Below are positions 26,633 to 34,178 of a stretch of DNA of 64,000 nucleotides, one piece after another. The stretch's first letter is position 1, and each line of letters opens with the position of its first letter. The DNA is from JBAZJN01 sp041651295 (GTDB taxonomy: Bacteria; Patescibacteriota; UBA1384; XYA2-FULL-43-10; CAINNR01), in NCBI GenBank assembly GCA_041651295.1, contig JBAZJN010000004.1, positions 5,474 through 69,473 on the forward strand, in the 5' to 3' direction. A program made the translations under genes and the position numbers. Under the pieces are notes generated by a model. It saw only the letters and a program-made list of their open reading frames with translations, was not told the DNA's origin and made no database searches.

Positions 26633-27685
26633 GGACAAAAGTCGTTTTTTATCTTCTTCCATCAATGTTATAATTATCGGCTCAAGGTCGCCGTTTAGAA
26701 ATTTGGGAATGCCATGCCAGCTTTGATTTATTCGATGGTCTGTAATTCTGTCCTGTGGAAAATTATAAGTTCTAATTTTTTCACTTCTATCTCCAGTACC
26801 GATTTGTGAGCGTCTGACGTCGCCTTCTTCTTTTTGTCTTTTTTCTTCTTCCAATACCAATAATCTGGAACGCAAAATCGATAACGCTTTAGCCTTATTT
26901 TTCAGCTGGGATTTTTCATCTTGGCAAGTTACTACCATGCCGGTTGGGACATAAGTCAATCTGACGGCAGAATCCGTGGTATTGACTGATTGACCACCCG
27001 GGCCGCTAGATCTAAAAACATCGATCCTAATATCCTCGGGCTTAATTTCGACATCCTGTTCCTGTGCCTCAGGCAAAACAGCAACGGTGATTGTAGAGGT
27101 ATGAATTCTACCGGATTTTTCCGTGTCTGGAACCCGCTGAACTCGATGTACACCGGATTCGTATTTCATTTTGGAATATACGTTATGACCGGAAACCGAA
27201 AAAGTCAAAGACTTAATGCCGCCAAGGGAGGAGTTTTGAGCATCCAAAATTTCAATTCTCCAACCGTTTTTTTCCGAGTATTTTGAGTACATTCTAAAAA
27301 TTTCAGCAGCAAAAAGTTCTGACTCATCACCGCCGGCCGCTGGCCGGATTTCAATAATAACGTTTTTTTCGTCGTTCGGATCGGATGGCAAAAGTAGGAG
27401 TTCCATCTCTTTATCCACTAAAGTTTTTTCATTTTCCAATTCACGGAGTTCAAATTGGGCAATTTCGGAAAGATCTTCATCGCCGGAGGCGATAATTTCT
27501 TTATTTTCATCAATGTTTTTTAAAATTTGAAAATAACGCTCAATCTTCTTGGCATTTGTTTCCAGATCGGCTTTTTCTTTAGAAATTTTTGACAGCTTTT
27601 CAGTATCAGAAAGATTAGCCGGATCAGACAACTGGTTTTCCAGATCTTTATACTTACTTAAAATTTGTTCTAATTTTTCTTTCAT
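26621..27685 (-). CDS. prfA: Peptide chain release factor 1
   Basis: RF1 terminates translation at UAA and UAG. The 354 residues include the GGQ motif in RSSGPGGQSVNTTDSAVRL and the tripeptide region EVQRVPxTEkxGRxHTS in local form HRVQRVPDTEKSGRIHTS. The N-terminal coiled coil is intact. The gene is followed by prmC, whose product methylates this GGQ, but a GC-rich cassette now separates them. An extended -10 (TGCTATAAT) about 45 nt upstream is a plausible promoter. Confidence 0.96.
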   Translation of the reverse strand: MKEKLEQILSKYKDLENQLSDPANLSDTEKLSKISKEKADLETNAKKIERYFQILKNIDENKEIIASGDEDLSEIAQFELRELENEKTLVDKEMELLLLPSDPNDEKNVIIEIRPAAGGDESELFAAEIFRMYSKYSEKNGWRIEILDAQNSSLGGIKSLTFSVSGHNVYSKMKYESGVHRVQRVPDTEKSGRIHTSTITVAVLPEAQEQDVEIKPEDIRIDVFRSSGPGGQSVNTTDSAVRLTYVPTGMVVTCQDEKSQLKNKAKALSILRSRLLVLEEEKRQKEEGDVRRSQIGTGDRSEKIRTYNFPQDRITDHRINQSWHGIPKFLNGDLEPIIITLMEEDKKRLLSSTK

Positions 27686-27739
27686 CTTTTAAAAAACCCA
27701 GATCGATTTCTCTTTCTGGATTAATTATAGCAGAATGCG

Positions 27740-27982
27740 TTATTTATCTTCTGCTTTTTTACTCTTTGCTTCTTTGTACTTTAAAGCAGCTTCTTGGCGG
27801 GCGCGGAATTTATCAACACGGCCGGCGGTGTCAACAAGTTTTTCTTTACCGGTGAAAAATGGATGGCAAGCTGAGCAGATTTCAACATTAATTTCAGAAA
27901 CGGTTGAGCCGACTTCAAAAGTATTGCCACAAGAACAGGTGACCTTAGCTTTCTGATAAGTTGGATGAATATCTTTTTTCAT
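27740..27982 (-). CDS. rpmE: 50S ribosomal protein bL31
   Basis: The 80-aa protein begins MKKDIHPTYQKAKVTCSCG, and CSCG with CSACHPFFTGKEKLVDTAGRVDKF shows the zinc-binding (C+) form of bL31. It has an Ala/Lys-rich extension at the C-terminus. A promoter (TTGAAT-17-TAGAAT) puts transcription about at the start codon, so the message is nearly leaderless. Confidence 0.95.
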   Translation of the reverse strand: MKKDIHPTYQKAKVTCSCGNTFEVGSTVSEINVEICSACHPFFTGKEKLVDTAGRVDKFRARQEAALKYKEAKSKKAEDK

Positions 27983-27991
27983 AACAAAAAT

Positions 27992-28020
27992 ATTCTACCA
28001 AACTATTGAAAATAATTCAA
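27992..28020 (-). promoter_or_regulatory. rpmE promoter
   Basis: TTGAAT-17-TAGAAT on the minus strand, with the -10 box 9 nt from the start codon. It physically overlaps the divergent rpsB promoter. Confidence 0.72.
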
Positions 28021-28034
28021 GTCTGTGATAGGAT
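28006..28034 (+). promoter_or_regulatory. rpsB-tsf promoter
   Basis: TTGAAA-17-TAGGAT; the -35 region overlaps that of the rpmE promoter on the other strand. The leader of about 80 nt contains a TGCCCT/AGGGCA hairpin at about 28063-28101. Confidence 0.65.
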
Positions 28035-28119
28035 TTCTTTATTAAGTAAGTATAAATTCACATGCCCTTCTATAATCCTTAAGATTGTTATTGTAGGGCA
28101 GAGGAAAATTAAGGAGATT

Positions 28120-28827
28120 ATGGTAGAAACACCAACACTACGCGAAATGCTCGCAGCCGGGGTTCATTTTGGACACAAACGTGCCCGCTGGAATCCAAAA
28201 ATGGCCGAGTATATTTTTGCAACAAAAAACGGAGTCTCGGTAATTAATCTGGAAAAGACCAAAGCAGAACTTGAAAAAGCGCTAGAGTTTATCACCGATC
28301 AAGTTAAAGCCGGCAAGAACGTTGTTTTTGTAACTAGCAAAAGACAGGCCAAGGAGATTGTTAAGGAAGCAGCGCTTAGCTGTGGGATGCCATACGTTGA
28401 TGAGAAATGGCGCGGCGGAACTTTAACAAATTTTGACGTCGTCCATAAAAATTTCAAAACTCTAAAATCATTGAAAGAACAGATTGCAGATCTGTCGTTC
28501 AACAAGTTGTCTAACATCGAGCAGAATCAAATTAAGGAAAAAGCTGCAAAGCTTGAGAGAATTTTTGGTGGCTTGGCTGATCTTAAAAAGAAGCCAGACA
28601 TTTTGTTTTTGATTGGTTCTCATGACGAAAAAATCGCGCTAAAAGAAGCGAAAAATCAGGGGATAGCAACAGTGGCAATTGTCGATACAAATGCCGACCC
28701 GAACGAAGTTGATTACGCTATTCCGGCAAATGATGACGCCACGAAATCTATTAAATTACTGGTAGAGACGGTTGCTAAAGTTATCTCTGAAGTGAAACTA
28801 ATAGTGACACAAGAACCAAAGAACTGA
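28120..28827 (+). CDS. rpsB: 30S ribosomal protein uS2
   Basis: The start is the ATG at 28120 with AAGGAG 5 nt upstream; an open frame from 28006 covers the leader and is not translated as part of the protein. The 235-aa product contains MLAAGVHFGHKRARWNPKM, TNKRQ-like TSKRQAKEIV, the WRGGTLTNF motif and VDTNADPNEVDYAIPANDDA. A hairpin in the leader may allow the S2 autoregulation known in other bacteria, but I cannot identify the motif. tsf follows. Confidence 0.96.
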   Translation: MVETPTLREMLAAGVHFGHKRARWNPKMAEYIFATKNGVSVINLEKTKAELEKALEFITDQVKAGKNVVFVTSKRQAKEIVKEAALSCGMPYVDEKWRGGTLTNFDVVHKNFKTLKSLKEQIADLSFNKLSNIEQNQIKEKAAKLERIFGGLADLKKKPDILFLIGSHDEKIALKEAKNQGIATVAIVDTNADPNEVDYAIPANDDATKSIKLLVETVAKVISEVKLIVTQEPKN

Positions 28828-28854
28828 AAAAGTAAAATAATTGACTGCACAGCA

Positions 28855-28914
28855 GTCATCCCCGATTTAGTCGGGGATCCACTAATAGTAGATTCCCGCC
28901 TTCGCGGGAATGAC
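28855..28914. repeat. Bipartite palindromic repeat, GTCAT...ATGAC ends (copy 1)
   Basis: This 60-bp unit between rpsB and tsf holds two hairpins, ATCCCCGATTTAGTCGGGGAT and ATTCCCGCCTTCGCGGGAAT, bounded by GTCAT and ATGAC. A third small hairpin (GACTGC/GCAGTC) precedes it. Two relatives lie at 44869 and 46540. Confidence 0.8.
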
Positions 28915-28932
28915 AATCAAGAAGGAGAGAAG

Positions 28933-29526
28933 ATGTCTAACATTACGGCTAAAGAAATTGCAGCTCTACGGGAAAAAACCGGGCTTCCAATGATGGAAGT
29001 TAAATCTGCTCTAGTAGAAGCGGATGGGGATGAAGAAAAGGCAATTGCGATTTTAAGAAAAAAAGGCATGGCAAAATCAGAGAAGCGGGCTGACAGAGCG
29101 ACTTCAAATGGTGTAATTGATTCCTATGTTCATGCCGGAAGAATTGGTGTTTTGACTGAAGTATTATGCGAAACTGATTTTGTTGCAAAAAACGAAGATT
29201 TCAAAAATTTCGCTCATGAGTTATCCTTACAAATAGCAGCCAGCGCGCCAAAATATTTGAAAATGGAAGAAATTCCAACTGAAGAGCTTGAGAAAGAAAA
29301 AGAAGTTTACAAAGCCCAGGCAAAAGAATCAGGCAAGCCGGAAAATATTATCGACAAAATTGTTGAAGGCAAAATATCAACTTATTATTCTGAAATCTGT
29401 CTAATGAATCAACCATATTTCCGCGATCCAAAATTGACGGTCAGTGATCTTCTAAATGAATTTATAGCTAAGACTGGTGAGAAAATTGTGATTTCTAGGT
29501 TTGTAAGACTCGAACTCTCTTGCTAG
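28933..29526 (+). CDS. tsf: Translation elongation factor Ts, short form
   Basis: EF-Ts recycles EF-Tu-GDP. This form is 197 aa, against about 290 in E. coli, as in CPR and chloroplast-like short versions. The UBA-like N-terminus (ALREKTGLPMMEVKSALVEA) and the TDFVAKNEDF motif that contacts EF-Tu are intact, with one C-terminal subdomain. A GAAGGAGAGAAG site precedes the ATG. frr follows by 20 nt. Confidence 0.95.
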   Translation: MSNITAKEIAALREKTGLPMMEVKSALVEADGDEEKAIAILRKKGMAKSEKRADRATSNGVIDSYVHAGRIGVLTEVLCETDFVAKNEDFKNFAHELSLQIAASAPKYLKMEEIPTEELEKEKEVYKAQAKESGKPENIIDKIVEGKISTYYSEICLMNQPYFRDPKLTVSDLLNEFIAKTGEKIVISRFVRLELSC

Positions 29527-29546
29527 TATAAAGGTAAGGAGAAAAA

Positions 29547-30104
29547 ATGATTCAAGAATTAATTAAAGCTGCCCAACCCAAAATGGATGCTACGATTGCT
29601 AGTTTTGAAATTGATCTTAAGAATATTCGAACAGGGAGGGCAAATGCTGGCCTAATCGAAGATATTACGGTCCCTTATTACGGTGCTAATACTCCGCTAA
29701 AACAAATGGCTTCGGTAACAATTCCCGAACCGACACTTCTGACCGTTACCCCCTGGGACAAACAATCTTTGGGTGATATTGAAAATGCAGTAAAAGCTGC
29801 CGACTTAGGTTTGTCTGTTGTCAATGACGGCAATTCCGTCCGTGTTTCACTTCCACCTTTAACCGGCGAACGAAGAGAGGAATTATCGAAACAGGTTTAT
29901 AAATTAGGGGAATCAGCAAAAGTGTCCTTAAGGAATGTCCGCGGTGAAGCGTGGGAAAAAATTCAAAATGCTATGAAAAAGAAAGAAATTTCAGAAGACG
30001 AAAAATATCGCGGAGAAAAAGAGCTCAATGAATTAATTGACAGGAAAAATAAAATTATTGAAGAGAAAGTCGAAGCTAAGATAAGCGAACTAAAGACTAT
30101 ATAA
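29547..30104 (+). CDS. frr: Ribosome recycling factor
   Basis: The 185-aa protein splits post-termination ribosomes together with EF-G. It contains LKNIRTGRANAGLIEDI, the central domain with PWDKQSLGDIENAVKAADLG and the C-terminal helix with SLRNVRGEAWEKI and RGEKELNELIDR. Length is standard. It is in the usual order rpsB-tsf-frr (pyrH is missing), with GGTAAGGAGAAAAA before the ATG. Confidence 0.96.
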   Translation: MIQELIKAAQPKMDATIASFEIDLKNIRTGRANAGLIEDITVPYYGANTPLKQMASVTIPEPTLLTVTPWDKQSLGDIENAVKAADLGLSVVNDGNSVRVSLPPLTGERREELSKQVYKLGESAKVSLRNVRGEAWEKIQNAMKKKEISEDEKYRGEKELNELIDRKNKIIEEKVEAKISELKTI

Positions 30105-30114
30105 TAAATCAATT

Positions 30115-31206
30115 GTGACTATAATAACGATAATTCTATTCATCTTCATACTCGGGCTTTTGGTTTTTGTCCATGAACTCGGCCATTTTCTGGCTGCAAA
30201 ACTTTCAAATATTAAGGTAGAAGAATTTGCATTCGGCTTCCCGCCAAAAATCTGGTCAAAGAAAAAAGGGGAAACGATCTATGCAATTAATGCCATTCCT
30301 ATTGGTGGTTATGTGAAAATGCTTGGCGAATCGGAAGAGAGCCAAAGCCTGCGTTCTTTTTCGAAGAAAAAACCGGGTGTTAGGGCAGCCGTGTCCGTGG
30401 CAGGGGTGTTAATGAATGTTGTGCTGACCTGGTTGATCTTGACGGTAGGTTTCGCTATTGGAATGTCGCCGTTGGTATCATCACCTGACACAATCCCAGG
30501 CAAAAAATTGCGCTCAGAAGTGATTATTGCCGGAGTTGAAACCGGAACACCGGCTGAAAATTCTGGAATTCAGCCGGGAGACACTATTATAAGTGGAGTG
30601 GCAGGCACGAATAAAATTGATTTTAAAAGTGCTTCCGCAGTTTCCAAATTTACTAAAGAAAATCTAGGCAACACTGTCAGTTTAGTCTACAAACATGATA
30701 ATATTGAAAAACTGACTGAAGTGAAACTGTCCGATGATCCAAATTCTCCTCTGGGAATTTCGATTGTTGAAAATTCAATTATTAGAACTCCCTGGTATTT
30801 ATCTCCGGTCGTTGCTTTAAGAGAAATTTATCGGATTATAGTTATCAATCTTGTATTTTTGAAATCATTCTTCGTTCAACTTTTTTCATCCGGCGAGCTT
30901 TCAAAGGATGTCGGTGGCCCTGTCGCCATCTATATTTTCACTGGCATGGCAGCAAAAGCCGGAGTAATGGTTGTGGCCCAATTTATCGCAATCCTCTCCA
31001 TCAGTTTGGCCTTAATAAATATATTGCCTTTTCCGGCGCTAGATGGTGGAAGATTGTTGTTTATTGCTCTGGAAAAAATTTTCCGGCGGAAAGTGGTTAA
31101 AGAAAATGTTGAAAACATTATCCACACAATCGGTTTTGCCCTAATTTTGGTCTTTGCTGCTGTTGTAACGTATAAAGATATAATTACCTGGATTTTAAAA
31201 AAATAG
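30115..31206 (+). CDS. rseP: Site-2 intramembrane zinc protease RseP
   Basis: This 363-aa M50 protease cuts within membrane-spanning segments. The zinc motif HELGH occupies residues 20-24 in TM1, a PDZ domain lies around 130-215 (AENSGIQPGDTIISG), and the second catalytic motif NILPFPALDGGRLLF lies near residue 305 in TM3. The start is GTG with no good ribosome site 10 nt after frr. The N-terminus would be inaccessible without this start because the HExxH helix begins at residue 12. Confidence 0.94.
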   Translation: MTIITIILFIFILGLLVFVHELGHFLAAKLSNIKVEEFAFGFPPKIWSKKKGETIYAINAIPIGGYVKMLGESEESQSLRSFSKKKPGVRAAVSVAGVLMNVVLTWLILTVGFAIGMSPLVSSPDTIPGKKLRSEVIIAGVETGTPAENSGIQPGDTIISGVAGTNKIDFKSASAVSKFTKENLGNTVSLVYKHDNIEKLTEVKLSDDPNSPLGISIVENSIIRTPWYLSPVVALREIYRIIVINLVFLKSFFVQLFSSGELSKDVGGPVAIYIFTGMAAKAGVMVVAQFIAILSISLALINILPFPALDGGRLLFIALEKIFRRKVVKENVENIIHTIGFALILVFAAVVTYKDIITWILKK

Positions 31207-31215
31207 AGAGGGAAT

Positions 31216-32463
31216 ATGAAAGCATCAAAAAGTTTTTTAAAAACATTAAAAGAAACTCCAAAAGATGCAGATTCAATAAATGCCAGCGTTTTGGTTCGTG
31301 GCGGATATGTTCAAAAACAGATGGCCGGTGTTTTCGCGCTTTTGCCTCTAGGTTTGAGAGTTTACCGAAAAATCGAGCAGATTATCAGAGAAGAAATGAA
31401 TGCTGTGGGCGGCCAAGAACTTTTAATGAACGTTTTACAGCCGCGTGAACTATGGGAAGAAACTGATCGCTGGAAAGAAATTTCTGAGATTATGTACCAT
31501 ATAAACGACGATTCTGGACTGGCGCCAACACATGAAGAGCAAATAACCGATATTGTCCGAAAGAAAATTTCATCCTATAAAGATTTGCCAATTTCTCTTT
31601 ACCAGATTCAAGTTAAATTTCGTAACGAACCACGGGCGAAATCCGGACTTTTACGTGGTCGCGAATTTTTAATGAAGGACATGTATAGTTTTCATACAGA
31701 TGAAGCCGATTTTGAAGGCTACTATCAAGATGTGACGAAAGCTTACAAAAGAGTTTTTGATCGTATGGGACTAGAAACCAGATTGGTTGCAGCCTCAGGC
31801 GGAATGTTCTCAAAATATTCTCATGAGTTTCAAGTGATCTGTCCAACCGGTGAAGATACAATTTTTGTTTGTAATAATTGTGATTTTACCCAGAATAAAG
31901 AAATTGCCGAAGTCAAAGAAGGTGATAAATGCCCGAATTGTGATGGAACTATTAAAGAAGAAAAATCAATCGAAGTAGGAAATATTTTCCCATTGAAAAA
32001 TAAATTTTCGGCGGCCATGGGAGCCAGATTTCTCGACAAGGATGGGAAAGAAAAAGATATGGTTATGGGATGCTATGGCATTGGTTTAACTAGGGCTCTG
32101 GCGACATTAGTCGAGGTTTATTTCGATCAACAGAACAATAAAATGAACTGGCCGGAATCCGTTGCTCCGTTTGCTGTTGAAATTATTTCCTTAAATAAAA
32201 ATCAGGAAGCCGAAAAGTTGTATCAGTCATTGCGAGCCCATTCGATAAACTCAGGACAGGCTCCGCGTGGCAATCTTTCTGATGAAGTTTTGTATGATGA
32301 CCGGGAAATTTCTGCCGGAGAAAAATTCGCTGATGCCGATTTAGTTGGCGCACCGACTAGAATTATCGTTTCGGAAAAATCATTGGCTGCCGGTGGCGCG
32401 GAAATTAATGGCGATATTGTTGGACTCGAAAAAGTCGCTGAAAAAAATATCATGATTCATTAA
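31216..32463 (+). CDS. proS: Prolyl-tRNA synthetase, short form
   Basis: This class II synthetase is 415 aa and lacks the large editing insertion of E. coli ProS (572 aa). Motif 1 is around GLRVYRKIEQIIREEMNA, motif 2 is FRNEPRAKSGLLRGREFLMKD (positions 31618-31680), motif 3 is GCYGIGLTRALATL. A small zinc-ribbon-like CNNCDF/CPNC lies at about residues 220-240. The C-terminal anticodon-binding domain contains a foreign-looking stretch RAHSINSGQAPRGN encoded by a palindromic element. AGAGGGAAT precedes the ATG. Confidence 0.94.
   Translation: MKASKSFLKTLKETPKDADSINASVLVRGGYVQKQMAGVFALLPLGLRVYRKIEQIIREEMNAVGGQELLMNVLQPRELWEETDRWKEISEIMYHINDDSGLAPTHEEQITDIVRKKISSYKDLPISLYQIQVKFRNEPRAKSGLLRGREFLMKDMYSFHTDEADFEGYYQDVTKAYKRVFDRMGLETRLVAASGGMFSKYSHEFQVICPTGEDTIFVCNNCDFTQNKEIAEVKEGDKCPNCDGTIKEEKSIEVGNIFPLKNKFSAAMGARFLDKDGKEKDMVMGCYGIGLTRALATLVEVYFDQQNNKMNWPESVAPFAVEIISLNKNQEAEKLYQSLRAHSINSGQAPRGNLSDEVLYDDREISAGEKFADADLVGAPTRIIVSEKSLAAGGAEINGDIVGLEKVAEKNIMIH
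32235..32262. repeat. Palindromic element inside proS
   Basis: AGCC...GGCT ends bound a core CATTCGATAAACTCAGGACA, related to the widespread CTTCGACAAGCTCAGG palindrome. It is translated in frame in the anticodon-binding domain of ProS. Confidence 0.6.
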
Positions 32464-32487
32464 TTGAATATGTATCGCGTACTAGTT

Positions 32488-32521
32488 ACAGAAAAAGTGA
32501 ACGATCGTTCACTTTTTCTGT
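32488..32521. terminator. 34-bp perfect palindrome after proS
   Basis: ACAGAAAAAGTGAACGA is followed directly by its exact complement. As RNA it forms a long stem ending in a U-rich arm, so it can act as a two-way terminator for proS. The TGAACGATCGTTCA centre also looks like a dimeric repressor operator. Confidence 0.6.
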
Positions 32522-32569
32522 ATGAATAATACTTTTTTCAGCATTGAATAAATACGAACTAAATGATAT

Positions 32570-32600
32570 AAAAAAAGCGCGGCTTCATGGCGAAACCGCG
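32570..32600 (-). terminator. Terminator of GC-rich cassette C
   Basis: On the minus strand a CGCGGTTT/AAGCCGCG stem (one G-U pair) with a 7-nt loop is followed by CTTTTTTT. Confidence 0.88.
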
Positions 32601-32603
32601 GCG

Positions 32604-32870
32604 TCACTGGCGTGATAAGTATACTTCCCCAGGGGTCATTCTTTGGGTCATCATAAAGCCATTCCACTCGTCTGAGTAAACCGGGAATAGAGGCATGGTC
32701 AAAGGCAGACTCCCAACATCAATGACAGTTACCACTGGAATCCGCCTCTGACGAACCTTCCCGACGGCTGACTTGCCCAGACAAGTCTGGCTAACGCCGA
32801 CAACTGTGATAGAGGACATTCCCGTTACCTTATTCCTCCATACTTCACCAGGCTGCGGCATTTTGTCCAT
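32604..32870 (-). CDS. GC-rich orphan protein, cassette C
   Basis: This 88-aa protein is not recognised. It begins MDKMPQPGEVWRNKVTGM and contains IPVVTVIDVGSLPLTMPLFP and SDEWNGFMM, suggesting a small beta-rich fold; there are no membrane segments. A strong GAGGAGG lies 10 nt before the ATG. It has its own promoter and terminator and its base composition is clearly higher in GC than proS and uvrC. It is transcribed away from uvrC. Confidence 0.68.
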   Translation of the reverse strand: MDKMPQPGEVWRNKVTGMSSITVVGVSQTCLGKSAVGKVRQRRIPVVTVIDVGSLPLTMPLFPVYSDEWNGFMMTQRMTPGEVYLSRQ

Positions 32871-32897
32871 GACGTTGTTACCTCCTCTGATGCAGCC

Positions 32898-32925
32898 ACC
32901 ATAAACTTTTCGATTAAAATGTCAA
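32898..32925 (-). promoter_or_regulatory. Promoter of cassette C
   Basis: Perfect TTGACA and TATGGT lie 16 nt apart on the minus strand. The -35 box occupies the first codons of uvrC. Confidence 0.78.
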
Positions 32926-34178
32926 TATCAAAAGAAAAATTAAATAGTTTGCCGACGGGGCCGGGAGTTTATCAATTCTATGATAAAGCCGGCAAAATTT
33001 TATATATCGGCAAAGCAAAAAATTTGCGTTCTCGGGTTAAATCATATTTTTTAAAGGTAGAAGAATTGCCGCAAACTAGGTCGGAAGCGATTTTTCAGAT
33101 GGTTGGGCTGATTGATCGGATTAAAATTTTTGAAACTGATTCTGAGATAGAGGCCGTATTTCTTGAAGCGGAATTAATAAATAAAATCAAACCGAAATAT
33201 AACTCGCGACAGAAAGATGATAAGAGTTTTTATGTAGTTGAAATTTCTAAGGATAAAATTCCGCGTGTAGAATTACGACGAGTCAGAAATGTTGACTTGA
33301 AAAACAAAAAGTTTTCATATTTCGGTCCTTATCCCTCGGGAGAAATTGTCAAAAGAGCATTGCGGATTTTGCGTAAAATTTTTCCGTATGCCAACTGTTC
33401 GAAAACAAAATTTAATCGAGCAGAAAAATTGAGTAAAGCATGTTTATATGGTGATATTAATTTATGTTTAGCGCCATGTGAAGAATCATCAATTCCAGAT
33501 TGCAAAAAACAGGTTGGACACTTAAAAGATTTTCTATCCGGTAAAAAACAAAAAGTTATACGATCACTGAAATTGGAAATGACAAAATTGTCAAAGGAAA
33601 AAAACTTTGAAGCTGCAGCAATTATTCGAGATAAATTATTTGCTCTAGAACATTTAAATCGCTATTCAATTGGTTTAAGGGATTCATTTGATGATTTTAG
33701 AAGCGGTTCCATTTTTGCCAGAATTGAAGCTTATGACATTTCAAATATTGGAGGAGACTATGCTGTTGGGGCGATGACAGTGGTATCTTTGGGAAAAATT
33801 GATAAAAGCGAATATAAAAAATTTAAAATTAAGACAGTTGCCGGATCGAATGACATTGCGATGATGCAAGAAATAATTTGCCGGCGTTTTGCTAATAATT
33901 GGCCTCAACCAAATTTAATAGTAATTGACGGTGGTGCCACACACTTGAAATTTGTTCTCCAGATTTTAAGTCAGTTAAATCTGAAAATTCCCGCATTATC
34001 AATCGCAAAAGGCCCGGATCGAAATAAGGATGAATTTCACTATTCTGCACCGGAGGTTGGCGAGTATTTTCAAAAAAACCCGGATTTGAAGAACTTCGTG
34101 ATTCAGGCACGCGATGAAGCCCACCGGTTTTCTCAAAATTACTATCGTAGTCTGCACCGAAAAATAATTAAAAAGTAA
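32919..34178 (+). CDS. uvrC: Excinuclease ABC subunit C, short form
   Basis: UvrC makes both incisions in nucleotide excision repair. This one is 419 aa (about 600 is usual). The GIY-YIG domain for the 3' cut (GPGVYQFYDKAGKILYIGKA) and the UVR motif (MTKLSKEKNFEAAAIIRDKL) are present, as is the RNase H-like 5' nuclease with YDISNI, VIDGGATHL and RDEAHRFSQNYY. The protein stops there and lacks the C-terminal tandem helix-hairpin-helix. The start codon lies under the divergent cassette promoter, with no Shine-Dalgarno. Confidence 0.93.
   Translation: MSISKEKLNSLPTGPGVYQFYDKAGKILYIGKAKNLRSRVKSYFLKVEELPQTRSEAIFQMVGLIDRIKIFETDSEIEAVFLEAELINKIKPKYNSRQKDDKSFYVVEISKDKIPRVELRRVRNVDLKNKKFSYFGPYPSGEIVKRALRILRKIFPYANCSKTKFNRAEKLSKACLYGDINLCLAPCEESSIPDCKKQVGHLKDFLSGKKQKVIRSLKLEMTKLSKEKNFEAAAIIRDKLFALEHLNRYSIGLRDSFDDFRSGSIFARIEAYDISNIGGDYAVGAMTVVSLGKIDKSEYKKFKIKTVAGSNDIAMMQEIICRRFANNWPQPNLIVIDGGATHLKFVLQILSQLNLKIPALSIAKGPDRNKDEFHYSAPEVGEYFQKNPDLKNFVIQARDEAHRFSQNYYRSLHRKIIKK

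Noticed and set aside
28006..28119. N-terminal extension of rpsB
   Set aside because: The region holds the promoter and a leader hairpin; AAGGAG precedes the ATG at 28120, where uS2 normally starts.
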